A stretch of DNA of 56,304 nt from Amphimedon queenslandica (taxonomy: Eukaryota; Porifera; Demospongiae; Haplosclerida; Niphatidae), in assembly GCF_000090795.2 (NCBI RefSeq), contig NW_003546656.1:4524-60827 (forward strand), written 5' to 3'. Position numbers and translations under genes: made by a program. Under the pieces are notes generated by a model. The model was given only the letters and a program-made list of their open reading frames with translations, ran no database searches and was not told the origin of the DNA. This document shows, one piece after another, positions 18,468-35,315 of this stretch (its first letter is position 1; each line of letters opens with the position of its first letter).

Positions 18468-21400
18468 AAAGAGAGAGGGTGGGAGAGGGTTGAATCAGAA
18501 GTCCTACAAAACTAGCTATATTAAATTAACAACACTGGATATGTGCATAATTTCAAAATCAATCAGACACAAGCTGTATACACACAACATACTATGGGAT
18601 ACTTGACTGGTCACAAAGTTTACTGTGGAATAACCAACAGCTAGTGTGTATGTACCATGTACATGAAAGTGTGTCCATGATTGTTTATGTGGGTATGAAT
18701 ACATAGATCGGTGTGTACATACATGACAGCCTGTGTATGAATACACCATGAGTAGCTGGCTGTGTATGAGTATAGTACAGTATATGAACTGGTTAATATT
18801 GAATAAACCCAATTACCTGATGAACTGCAACTCTTGTATTATCAACTGGACATCTTGGACCAGTCTCCCTGTAGAGAGAGAGAGAGGGGGGAGGGAGAGG
18901 GAGGGAGAGAGAGAGGGGGTAATTTCAAATCACTAGGGTGGGTTGTTTATAGTTGAGATGGTAACATTGGAATGATGATAAATTTGTGCATAGTCACGAC
19001 AAACAAAATGCCACAAACACAATTTAATTGAACTAAATTAAACCACACATTAATAATAATTAATACATGTACATGATGACATCTTGTACATATAATACGT
19101 TGCACATTGTACATGCATTAATACATGTAGATATTGTACATGCATTAATACATGTATATAATATACATTTTACATGTACATACAATTTAATAATAATAAT
19201 GATAATAATACATCTATTGATGAGTGAGTAAGAGAGAAGAAGAGAGAGGAAGAAACCATTCATTAACTAGACAAACTATTTGTACAAGAGGGGATGAGTA
19301 CTGTTCACACATCAACTGCTAGCCATGATAAGGCGCCATAATGAGCAGCTGTAGACACAGGCCTGCACTAGCCCCTTACCTCATACCCAGCCCTAGCATC
19401 CTTGTGTGTACACAAACCCTCCTACTACATTGAGTATATACAACTTGACAGGCATCACCTCCAAAAGAAGCACATCTATACATGTACATGTACTGGCATG
19501 CCTATAACTGATTCTACCATAAAAATTAATTTCTAATTTTATGTCTCCTAACTCCCTTCCCCCTCTCTCTCTCCTATCCCATTTTTCCTACCACACACAG
19601 GCTGTATATATATACTCATGTCTACTCCCCCACTACAATAAACAATAGTGAATATTGTTTACATGTATTTATTAGGTATGGATGTGTGTGTCTGCAAATG
19701 TCACACAGAAGGGAGTTAGCGGTGAAGGGAGAGTAAAACCATGCAAATGGTATCGACTCCTCCATAAATTATCTTAAGGTTTCCTCCAGGGAAATGTAGT
19801 AGGAGGTCTAAACAAGCTAATACTAGCTGTGATTCGAATGCAATTTACAAGCTACAGAATATTAGTGAATAACTCTCTTACATGTACTTATACCATTATC
19901 ACATACCATCTTAAAATTTAAAATCACTTGATCACATGTGTATATACATGTACATGTACCCTCCCTCCTTCCAGCTTGAAACTTGTAAAAACTTTCCCCT
20001 CATTTCTATATCCCATAGTACATAAATACAATGTAGAAACCAAAAGTTAACAGACATTAACATGTACAGTGAGTATCCTACATGCATATTCAGTCAATGC
20101 CCACAAATCCTAACGATGAAGAAAGGGACTCATTCTAAAACTAACCACCAGAGGCCCACATCCTAACAACAAATACTCCCTCAGCAAACTCTCCATGTAC
20201 TGGCATATGTGTTTACCATTTCCTTCTCTTTCACAATGGAGAATGGCTTCTGCTATTATTATTTAGAATAAGGAAAAATTGTACTAATAATCATTATACC
20301 GCAAGTGATATCACATATTGTGTAGTCTTTCTCACTTCTCTACAAATGATATACTGAAGGGGAATAATTATTTATGCATTAATCTAGAACTATGATTTCA
20401 CTCTTTCTCCTTAAAATGAATAATAGAGGAGAGAGAGAGAGAGAGAGAGGAGCAGACAGACAGACAAACAGGTTGACAAACATATGTTGCAGTCAATGGT
20501 GCCAGGGGAGACTATATACAATTGCACAATACATTAATAAACAACAAAACAGTGTCACACGATATTGTCGCATCTTTGTAAATTCAGTGTTGATATGAAT
20601 GCGTGTCAATTATTGATTCCAAGAGTAATTGCTACGCAGAAAGGAAATATTGCACATAATGCAATATAGAATGAGTGCGTAGTGTATTGTGTTAAGGTGT
20701 GAGTTAGTCTAGGGTGCATCATGATAAGGATACACAAGCATTCACTGAGTGACCTCTCTCTGCTCTCTTCCTCCTTCTACACAAAAGCTCATGTACAAGT
20801 GAATGGAGAGGGGGAGAGTCTACAGAGAGTGATTCTATGGTATCCCTGCATGTTATAACATTCTGATACTGAGAATGAGCCTACTCATACACAGAATGCA
20901 TAGACTACTAATGAGATCATGCTTATCAACCTTACAAAGCACAGATACATGTACATGCACAGACCATATATCACACATCAACATTAAGAAATGGCCTTAG
21001 GGTCTACTAGAGTGTAATCATGATCTGCTATTCAATAATCACCTCCACATAATACTGCTGGTAGCAATAACATAAGGAGACATATGCCATTGATAATTGA
21101 TTTATGTCACAACGTCTTTCTATTTCCACCCTCTCTCTCTCTTAGTCTCTCTCCCTTTCTCTCTTTCTCCATCTCTCTCTCTTTCCTCTCTCTCTCTCTC
21201 CTCTTTATTTGTATATCTAAAAAGAATGCAATTAGTCTTTTGTCTCTATTGTCTCATCCCATTACTCCTCCTTCTCTCTTCTTAGGGTACAGCCAGTAGG
21301 TGTCAAGTGTGGGCCAATAGGATAACAAGTGCAAAGTTAGGACCTCCTAATTTACTTTAAACAGGGACTATAGTGCAGCCACTCCCAGCCTGGCCAGGTG

Positions 21401-23828
21401 GTACATAGACATCATATAGCCATAGAACTGAGAGCTCCAACACGATAGCACTTGTATATGGACACAAAGTTTCTCAGACATTCTACACTGCCAGTGTAGT
21501 ACATGTACATGCAGCCCAACATAATGTGAGAATACATATATGTACAGTGCATGTAATTCCAATAAAATGTGATTGCTTTGTCAACTAGCATACTGTGCAT
21601 ATTTAATACAGGTTTACTAACACACAGATTGATCTAGCTGTTATGTTATATAAGGTACATAAGTATATCTACACCCTGTGTCCACAATACTCAAATGCAA
21701 TGTAATGTCTTCATGTTAATGGTATATGGTGTGGCCCAATAGAGACTCAAAGGATTATTGGTACCAGCCCATCTCTATTGATTAGTAACCTCTACTGACA
21801 TATGAAAGGTTTAGCTTAAAGACATCAATCAATAAGCACATCATAGAGGGAGAGAGAGAGAGAGAGGGGGAGACAGAGGGCTGGAAGAGTATAGTGTACT
21901 GGGGTTAGGATCAAGACAGAGGGTAATCAAAAGCTTATAGAGCTACACTGCCAGGTTACAATTATTCAATACACAATGCACTAAGCAACCTTAATACCAA
22001 GGAGCATAAATACATGCGCACATGCATGTAAAAAAATATATATAGTAATTAAGAAAGGCAAAGAGAGTACTGATGGAAACTCACTCACATTCACCTTCTC
22101 TCTCTCTCTCTCTCTCTCTCTATCACAAACACAGTATCCCTATCACAACACTATAGACTATCAATAACAATCAAAGCACTACAGACACGGTCGCATTAGG
22201 GGTAAGCTTATGTCTTCTCTTTCTCTATGCTTAACATAAAAGCAGGGATAGCTTTAACGCACTTTGGAGAGACATGCAAATATTTACCTCCTGGAATGTC
22301 ACTACAAAGTGTAAGGAGATCAAAACAGTAGAGTTAGCAAGGGAGAGAGATATGGATCAGTGACCATCTGACAATATATATACTATGAACATGTAAGCCT
22401 TCTTTGCATTACATTACAGGTTAAAAGTGCAGATGAAATGCTAGTTTATATAATATTGATAATAGACCGCGAGTCTGCAGCCAAAAAGCTAAGATGGTGA
22501 CATTCTTCCGGACAAATGTCTTGTAGGATAATTAGTAATTACTAATTATGCTTAGAGATACAACATTTAAGGCTATTATTGGATACTGGGTATGCGAGTC
22601 TCAATAAAATGCATGAGCAAGTCAAATCTTTGATGCCCATTACTGCAAAGTGAGAATTGAATGCAAGCAACCCAGTAACATTTTGTATGTGTACTCAATG
22701 CATTAATGATGAACATTATGATCATTATTTATCATCTTATTCAGCATTAGTGCTAAGTTACATAATAAATAATAATAAGAGAGAGAGAGAAGCAAGAGAA
22801 ATGGTGTTATAAGGATTGGCTGTCATTAAAATGCAGTAATTATTGTATGTACAGTAATTATGTGTGAATTTGGTGAAGCAGGGTAGATGACAGTGTAATG
22901 AGGGTTGGTATGGCATGTGTGTATCCATAACCGGCTCATGGGTAGACTCCTTGGCATCTTTAAGGCATACACTAAAACTGATCAAGCAATGACTTCACTT
23001 CAAATAACAACACAACTCACAAAGCACCTGCACAAAATGACCTGATACAGTGTCTATAGTCTGTAGCTGGAAATAAGAGGAGGTTTCTTTCTCTGTATAT
23101 TCACACACACAAAACGACACAGAGGCTTGTGGTGGACACTTTCTCAGAGCATATAATAAGTCGACACTGGCGTTACATACACGCAATCGTTTGAAATGTA
23201 AACACACACTCTCACACTATGTCATGGACACACAAGCCACAATGAGCTAAAGCAAGCTTGCTCTAGCATGTAGCTCTATCTCCCCTCTCTCATCTCATAA
23301 ATGCTACACACACACTCACTTTGTGCCAATATAACACTTACATATCCTTGTATAAATAACCATAACCATTGTATTATATGTGTAGGTAGATGTACCCGTA
23401 ATGTGTACACTATATCTTCCATTGATGAACACAAAGAGAGGAATATTGTCCATCATAATGTAGTCAAGCAAAAAGACATATAAATGCACATGTACATATG
23501 TCCTTGTACAACAACCCAGTTCATCAATATTGTGAGTATGAAGGCACTATAAATGGGATGCTAATTCTGTAATGCTAATCTAACTCTCCCCCTCACTCTC
23601 TACATCTTCAATGTTCCCATAAATGAGTGAGTCTATGTACGTGTACACATATCGTTTATACTTATTCTCTACTGTGTAATGTGCTAACCTCAGAGCTCTG
23701 AGTATGCAGGCTGAGCAGAAGCGATGGCCACATGGCGTTTGCATTGGCTCCCTCTGTGCCAGAAGACATATTGGACACTCTAAACGTTTGTCTAATGGTG
23801 GGTCAAACTTGGCATCAAATCCTTCCAT
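14256..23828 (-). CDS. TRAF-type RING and zinc-finger protein with disordered Ser/Pro tail (922 aa)
   Basis: Probable E3 ubiquitin ligase. Eleven coding exons, all phase-consistent (high to low): 23828-23689, 18868-18817, 18404-18306, 18251-18030, 17213-17166, 17030-16969, 16914-16740, 16621-16481, 16422-16369, 16089-14350, 14291-14256. Residues ~18-60 are a RING (CPIC, CGHRFCSAC, ending CPVD). Next come TRAF-type zinc fingers: the DNFAKREVLSLHVHC segment, NECTWHGELRKLEQH, then CPNECGHKCLRRDIYEHLP and further C/H pairs. No MATH (TRAF-C) domain is visible; instead there is a ~150-residue unrecognised domain starting ILKWSGHLKM, a short coiled coil (NKLQQLKRTSQLNEIT), and ~580 residues rich in Ser/Pro. 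TRAFs act on the cytosolic side of receptor signalling. A non-coding exon (donor at 23978/23979) precedes the start; the ATG follows a CTCCCTTAG acceptor. Confidence 0.85.
16200..16368. repeat. ATT/ATC microsatellite in TRAF-gene intron
   Basis: (ATC)n and (ATT)n stretches between the coding exons at 16089 and 16369. They abut the donor of the 16369-16422 exon. Confidence 0.9.
17395..17945 (-). repeat. Three inverted copies of the satellite family in a TRAF-gene intron
   Basis: Minus-strand copies of the window-start satellite (the complement of TTTCTACATAGCATAAGGAC and CTCGAAAAATATTTGTCAGA), spaced ~175-180 bp, between coding exons 17166-17213 and 18030-18251. Confidence 0.85.
18410..18470. 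repeat. (GA)n microsatellite
   Basis: Pure GA run in the intron just upstream (minus sense) of the 18306-18404 exon; on the minus strand it forms the polypyrimidine tract of the acceptor. Confidence 0.9.
18869..23688. other. Long intron after the first coding exon of the TRAF-like gene
   Basis: About 4.8 kb without a supported gene, between coding exons 18817-18868 and 23689-23828. It holds GA/CT microsatellites (about 20430, 21130-21210, 21850, 22100), ACATGT hexamers and (TAA)n near 19190. All reading frames are short and low-complexity. In a genome with introns mostly under 300 bp such a long intron after the first coding exon is a likely place for enhancers. Confidence 0.6.
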
Positions 23829-24549
23829 GGTAACTAAGGGAGAAAGGAAGAGAGAGCAGTTTCAAAATCATTATGATATGTAATGGTAAAGATGTTATAT
23901 GCATAGGCAGGTGGTGAAGAAATAGAAAGAGAGAGAGAAAGAGACTGTACAGATGTACATGTAGTTAAAGGACTTTACCTGTTCAAGAAAGCGAGCGCGT
24001 CACAAAAAAACAATCGGTACACGAGTAATAAGACTGGTTGCCACTTCTAAAAGAGAGGGAGAGTGGGGAAGGAACGAGGAGACAATGGACGGGTTCAGTT
24101 CCTGGGCTGGGAACACTAAGTAGAAGGATCTCAACGCGCTTCACACTTCTCTCCACTCCAAAGAAGTACAACTGCAACCCATAGAAAGAGAGGGAACGGG
24201 ATGAGGAGGAGGGAGAGAAAAGTAGCAGCCGTGAGTCTCTGCTCTTTCTCTTCTTATACTGATGGAGCCATTTGTGTGGATTCCTGTATCAATACAATAC
24301 GCACTAGAGTAGACTCATTCTCAAACTTCCATTCTCATTCCAGCTAGCTCCACCCATAAAACCGCGCCCAACAAGACAGCTTCTTCATTCTCTTTACTGT
24401 CAGTGGAGTTTTAATAATAAGATATACATGCAATGTATACATCTAGTGCTTTGAGCAAAGATGACCTGTTATCTATTAGTTTTATTACTCTCATAAAGCT
24501 AATTCTAACAACAGATCTACATTATTAAAGCTTTTATACTAAAACTTGA

Positions 24550-30097
<5,548 letters not shown>

Positions 30098-30260
30098 TAC
30101 GCTCTTCTCTTTGACAGCCAATTACAGATAATACCTCGGATAATATCCTTTTTGTGGAAGATCCTATTGTGTTGAATGCAACACGTGTGGTACCGGAAGT
30201 TAACAGTGACGTTGAAATTGTCACTAGCACTATATGCGCATGCCCCGCCTAATAATTAAG
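30098..30260 (-). promoter_or_regulatory. Probable LMF2 promoter
   Basis: Upstream of the LMF2 ATG lie an ETS-type ACCGGAAGT (30192-30200) and an NRF1-like TGCGCATGC (30235-30243), both common in TATA-less promoters of housekeeping genes. No TATA box is evident. Confidence 0.45.
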
Positions 30261-30359
30261 CCAATTAATTAATTTTAATAATTTTACAACTTTGCCTGGC
30301 TGGATTGGCTGGATTGCTCCAAATAGTAGAACTCTTCTTGAGCTTTTAAAACTTTGCAA

Positions 30360-30495
30360 AATATCTTATTTTATTTTATTTTATCCTATTTTATTTCATT
30401 TTATTTTTATTGTATTTTATTTTTATTTTATTCTATTTTATTTTATTTTATTTATTTTTATTTTATTTTATTTTTATTTTATTTTATTTTATTTT
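30360..30495. repeat. (TTTTA)n microsatellite
   Basis: Run of TTTTA/TTTTTA units between LMF2 and the 3' end of NCAPH2. No gene in the 30260-30613 spacer. Confidence 0.9.
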
Positions 30496-30613
30496 GCAGA
30501 CTAGTAATTGAAAGTGAAACATAATTTTGATTAAATAAGTGATAAAAAATTGTTCAACAATTTAAAGTCAAGTGGTGATGATGAATTATTAGAGCTAGTA
30601 ATCATTTTTGATT

Positions 30614-33600
30614 TCAAGATAAAGGGACATTCTCTGAGAGGAGTCTGAGATCAACATTATCAAGATCAGCTACACCATCATCATTTGCATGGTTGCCGAT
30701 ATCAATTTTACCGTCATTGGCCTTATAAATAGAAAGAGCAAAACCAATAAAAAGTGAACATCAAATTCAAAAACTCACTAAGTGTAACAAAGCTGAGAAG
30801 GTGCGGCAAATATCAGATTGACTTCTCTCTTCAATCATCTTCTCAAAAGGAAGAAGAGCAGCTGTTGCTTCTGCTCCATCACAATCTCTTGAATTCTCCT
30901 GGAGGGAGGACAGTATCCTGTTGCTATAATAGCGAATATCAAATACTCTGTGCTTTTCCTGAGAGAGAGAGAGAAGAGAGAGAGATTGTAATGATACAAG
31001 CTTTACTACATACAATCTCATTTAGGCGAGGTTTAATCTTCTCTTCCCACTCGTTAACTCGTTTAGATAGTTCAGTATCAGAAGCATTACTGGCAACAGC
31101 TGATGATAAGTGATTAATATGAGCTCTCAGTAAATCTTCATAACTTTTCATAACCGAAGGAAGGTGAGCGGGGTCTCCTACAGCAGCAGGCTCAGGAATT
31201 GAATCATCTAATAAATAATGGAAATTGAAAAATACAAAATAGCACTTAACTTTTAGCTTTAAAAGTATATTAAAATACCTAAATGATCCACCAGTTCATT
31301 AATATCATGATCAGGTAATTCTGCAATAGGTTGATCTATAAAATAAAAAAACACGACCCTACTCAAAATCTTCATAATCTTATAGTACCTGCAGTTTCTA
31401 CTGGTAATGCAGCAAGTACACTAATGTCATCATTATCTCTTTCATCTCCTTCAGAATGATCCTCCTCCTCCTCTTCCTCCCCTTGGCTAGCTAAAGTACC
31501 CCTCACCTTATCCTAATACAAATATATAATAGCCATAAATCTCTTTTATAACTTCAAAATTTTTGTTGAAATGAGCTCAAACTTTCTAAATAGCACAAGG
31601 ACATAAATGGAGCCTTTATCATCAATGAAAAGCAATAATTAAAAATTAAACACACTTCAATTCTCTTCTTAGCAGACTTCCTTCTCTTAGTCTCACTCCA
31701 GTATTGCTCCTCAAACTCTAAAATAAGACACAAAATATTAAACAAAAACAGCACAATCGTACATACATACCAGCACTGCTAGGACGCTCTAGTGTATTGG
31801 ATGGAAACTGAGACGAATTTGAATAAACTAGAGTGAGGAAAAAGGACTTAAAATATTGGTCAAGCTTTTCATTTACTTGACTGAAAGAGAAACTCAGAGA
31901 GAGGCTGAGAAGGAGAGAGCAAAGAGTCGCTGTCTTTTCTCTTTCTACTGCCAGCCTTATCTTTAGAGGGTAATACAGTAGAACCTTAAGGAAAGAAGGA
32001 GTCAAAAATGAAGCAATCCTCCTATTACCTTTCTTAAAAGGTTTGTCCTTTTTTGATGGTTTGTGAGGGTCTAGCAGTTTCAGTTTCCCAAACTGCTTCC
32101 CTTTCCTCTGGGATTTGTCACTGGACTTCCGTCGACGTGAAATTGGAGGAGAAACCTAAAATACATTCATAATCATTCCAGGGTACAAAATAAATTTTCA
32201 TGGCTTGGTTACATTGTCACATAATCAATGACAAGCAAAAACCCATTAGTTTCATCATCATGAAATCCATGACAACCAAAAACCCATTGGTTCAATCGTC
32301 ACAAAATTCGTGAAAAGCAAAAACCCATTGGTTCCATTGTCACGAAATCCGTGACAAGCAAAAACCTGTTCATTCTATTGTCACGAAATCTGTGACAAGT
32401 GAAAAACCTATTTATTCCAGTGCCACGAAATCTGTGACAAGCAAAAAACCATTTGTTCTATTGTCACTATAAATCCAGGACTTTGGTCCAATTTTTGAGC
32501 AACTTAAAAAAATTGTAAAAAATTCAAATTTGATCAAAACCAGTTCAAACTTTCTACACAACATAAGTACATGTAAGCATATTAGAAAAAATTATTAAAA
32601 TGAAGAATTCTCTACTTTTCATTTTTGGCGAAATTTATCCAAAATCCCTTTACTATAGTACAGGGACTTTGGCCCAATTTTTGAGCAAATTAAAAAATTC
32701 TTTAAAAATCAGATTTTCATCGGAATTAACTCAAACTTTCACCCCATAACAGAACATGTATATGCATCAAAAAATCTAGTAAAAATAAAGAATTCTCTTA
32801 TAGCCATTTTTAATGGTGTTTTAATTATTATAATCACTTATTAAAAAAGCTTTTCCTGCTTACATCTTTATTTATAGTGTCTGTGGGTGGAGCATCCAAG
32901 ATTGTGTTGTCATGAAAACTTAGATCCATTACAGCATCTACAAAGAAATAGTCACAAATAAAAAAAAACAGGTCAGTGAGCTAACCATCACTGGCCACAC
33001 CTCCAGGCTCCGCCCAATTATCTAATAAATGCATACTGTCTAATGGTAAGCTGCAATTTCCATGGAAAGTGGTGAACTTGATTGGCTCTAAAAGTAGAGC
33101 ACCGTTATCACTGATATAACTGGTATTGAGCTATGAAAGAGAGGGAAAAAAATGAGGGAAAAATGACAAAAGAGTCAGACAAAATACTGTATCAAAATAA
33201 TTAAAGAAATATAATAATAATAAAAATATTTATATAATAATAATAATAATACTTTAAAATCGGTTCTACTCCCAACCAACTCCCCTTTGTTGCTAATAAT
33301 AAAAAAATTAAAAAAATATATAAAGTCAAAGTTGATTGAAATATCCTCACTTGAATAAAGGAACGTCAAGTAATTTTTCAGAATTATGAAGTGGTAGCAG
33401 TGACATTGGAGTACGCTGTATTATAGAAGCATTGATATCAGGCTGAGGAGAGAATTATGTACAAAATAATAATTTATCTTTGGCTGCATTAAGTATTACG
33501 TACCACGAATGGTTTCTCTATCATATCAATGTTTCTTGCTTCTAAAATATCATCAAGCAATGGAAACTAATTGAAGTGGGAGAAGATATAGCAATAACAA

Positions 33601-34120
33601 ATAAATAACAAGTTTATTATGAGCCATACAAGGTATTAAAAATATGGTACCTGGTCTTCATTAGATTTGGTTATGTCTTGTTCTCCTTCTTGCTCCTCTA
33701 CTTCAGTCCTTCTGTAATAAAGGAGCTCTATTCATGTATAGATAAATAATTAATGACATACTTTTTATTGACAATAAGTTCAAGTGTTTGATAAACAAGA
33801 GCATGAAGATACTCAACCTTACGGCTGTACACACAAGCTGAGCCTTGAATAACAAGAGCTGCTTCAGCAAAATTCAAATTAGCCTTTCCTCCTTCAAATG
33901 CAATAGTGATTTCTTCAAGCTAAGAGAGAAAACATGGAGAAGTGTATGAGAAAATAAAATGGTGGTGGTGATGGACTCCAAGGTGATGGCTCCCCCTCTC
34001 TCTCACTTCTAATAAATATTCTTCAAGTTCTGAGGCTACATCAACGTCCCAGTTCTTTGCAAGGTCACGTATCGGCTTCAGGAGATGACCAAAACGAGAT
34101 ATTATGTCTTTCTCAGCCAT
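30614..34120 (-). CDS. NCAPH2: Condensin-2 complex subunit H2
   Basis: Kleisin subunit of condensin II, which bridges the SMC2/SMC4 heads and organises mitotic chromosomes in the nucleus. Coding exons from the ATG at 34120 include 34120-34007, 33919-33762, 33711-33651, 33566-33504, 33442-33351, 33292-33253, 33130-32986, 32937-32864, 32155-32029, then a region 32005-31770 with an unresolved junction, about 31716-31656, 31514-31389, and small exons to the stop at 30614. Family landmarks are [20 protein letters not shown] at the N-terminus, [65 protein letters not shown] with [24 protein letters not shown] and a final [11 protein letters not shown], all in the family order. One internal splice junction (31880-32005) could not be fixed by eye. 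The start agrees with the family and is adjacent to the promoter shared with the lectin gene. Confidence 0.93.
32195..32465. repeat. ~53-bp minisatellite in NCAPH2 intron
   Basis: About five units of TTGTCACGAAATCCGTGACA followed by AGCAAAAACCCATTGGTTC, degenerate, in the intron between exons 32029-32155 and 32864-32937. Each unit contains the imperfect palindrome TCACGAAATCCGTGA. Confidence 0.85.
32462..32830 (+). repeat. Satellite-family copies in NCAPH2 intron
   Basis: Two degenerate ~180-bp units (GGACTTTGGCCCAATTTTTG, CAAACTTTCTACACAACATA) with a CTATAGTACAGG half-palindrome between them (about 32650). Confidence 0.8.
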
Positions 34121-34355
34121 TTAATACTGAAGGGAGGGGCTTGAAGAGGCGTGGTCACTGCACGTGCTCCCACGTGGGTTTGATCACCAGCACAAAGGCT
34201 GTAGTAAAAAAAGGATTTTGCAAGGCCGGGAACAATGCCAGGACATGAATATAGGATAGCTGCTATTGCCCACAACCGCTTTAACCGGCCCACATTGTCT
34301 GAGAAATGCCATATTTGCCGCAATCATTGAGTCACTCAAATTAAAAACAGACAAA
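34121..34355. promoter_or_regulatory. Divergent promoter between NCAPH2 and lectin gene
   Basis: Only 235 bp separate the two start codons. Two CACGTG E-boxes lie ten bases apart (34161-34166, 34171-34176) in GCACGTGCTCCCACGTGGG. A decayed copy (CACATGCTCCCAAGTGGG) lies upstream of the second lectin copy (about 37450). Confidence 0.5.
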
Positions 34356-35135
34356 ATGAATGGTCCTTTTTGCTGTAGATCTATATTTGTTGCTCTTCTG
34401 CTAGCAGGAATGGGAAATCATGCTGCTGATGCTACCACAGCTCAGTGGACTAAACTGTATGGAACAATGTCTCAAGTTTATGCTAACAGTGTGGTTCTTT
34501 GGTCTATTGATGCTCAACTCAAAGCTTACTACTGTCTCCGGCCTTGCACTGGTAATTGGGCCCATGTTGGTAACAGCATGGTTAATATTGAAGTTGATGC
34601 ATACTATACGTGGAGTATTGGAGCTGATGGATACCTTTATAAAAAAGCAATGCAAAATTCTGGAGGATGGGGCAAACATACAGGTTGGCCTCATGATATG
34701 ATAGATATTGCTTCTACCAGAGACTCGTATATGTGGTTTTTACATGAAGATAAAAGTGTTTCATGGATAAAGCATTATAACCCAACTGTACACAAGGTTA
34801 CAGGAAAGTTTGATCAAATTGATGCCAACTCACAGCATGTATATGCTCTCAATAAAACAACCAATACCATTTCTTTTCGTCCGGTACATGGAAGGGGCCA
34901 ATGGCGCACTATCCCAGGGCAGATGAAGTATGTAACAGCTGGTACTCATGAGATATTTGCTATTGGAGTAGATGATGAGCTGTATCGTTGCACTATACCC
35001 TGTGCTGGTATATGGGAACAAATGGGATCCCCAGCATTGCCAGCATCTAATGTGGTTCAGCTTGATGCTACTATTGATGCATTGTTTGCTGTCACTAGTG
35101 CAGGAGGAATATACCGTCATGAACTACCACTTTGA
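34356..35135 (+). CDS. Secreted tectonin/tachylectin-type beta-propeller lectin (259 aa)
   Basis: Intronless. The chosen start (34356) gives a hydrophobic signal peptide (MNGPFCCRSIFVALLLAG) ending near HAADA; an in-frame upstream ATG at 34266 would bury it. The mature part has five or six tectonin-like repeats of ~38 residues, each with a W near its start and V-x-A/D-N...LWSI-type strands: AQWTKLYGTMSQVYANSVVL, GNWAHVGNSMVNIEVDA, GGWGKHTGWPHDMIDIAST, then KVTGKFDQIDANSQHVYALN, GQWRTIPGQMKYVTAGTHEI and GIWEQMGSPALPASNVVQLD. Paired cysteines (CLRPC, CTIPC) could form disulphides. Tectonin propellers (fish-egg lectins, tachylectin-1) bind glycans or lipopolysaccharide, so an innate-defence or egg/larval role is possible. 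A partly broken copy lies at 37.5-38.3 kb. Confidence 0.85.
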   Translation: MNGPFCCRSIFVALLLAGMGNHAADATTAQWTKLYGTMSQVYANSVVLWSIDAQLKAYYCLRPCTGNWAHVGNSMVNIEVDAYYTWSIGADGYLYKKAMQNSGGWGKHTGWPHDMIDIASTRDSYMWFLHEDKSVSWIKHYNPTVHKVTGKFDQIDANSQHVYALNKTTNTISFRPVHGRGQWRTIPGQMKYVTAGTHEIFAIGVDDELYRCTIPCAGIWEQMGSPALPASNVVQLDATIDALFAVTSAGGIYRHELPL

Positions 35136-35315
35136 GCATAGATACTATGCTTTGAAAAAGTGTAGTAGCTTTACCTAGCTTATAGATAGTTAAAATGTTT
35201 TTGATAAAGATTATTTTTTGCTACATGGAATAATTGGGTGTGGTTTTATCCAAGGTGTGGCTAGACCATAATTTTTACAGAGTCTGTCTGTCAACCGTGT
35301 CACGAGTAATCGAGC

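Noticed and set aside
30292..30504. 70-codon frame
   Set aside because: Mostly a (TTTTA)n microsatellite translated as Phe/Tyr/Leu.
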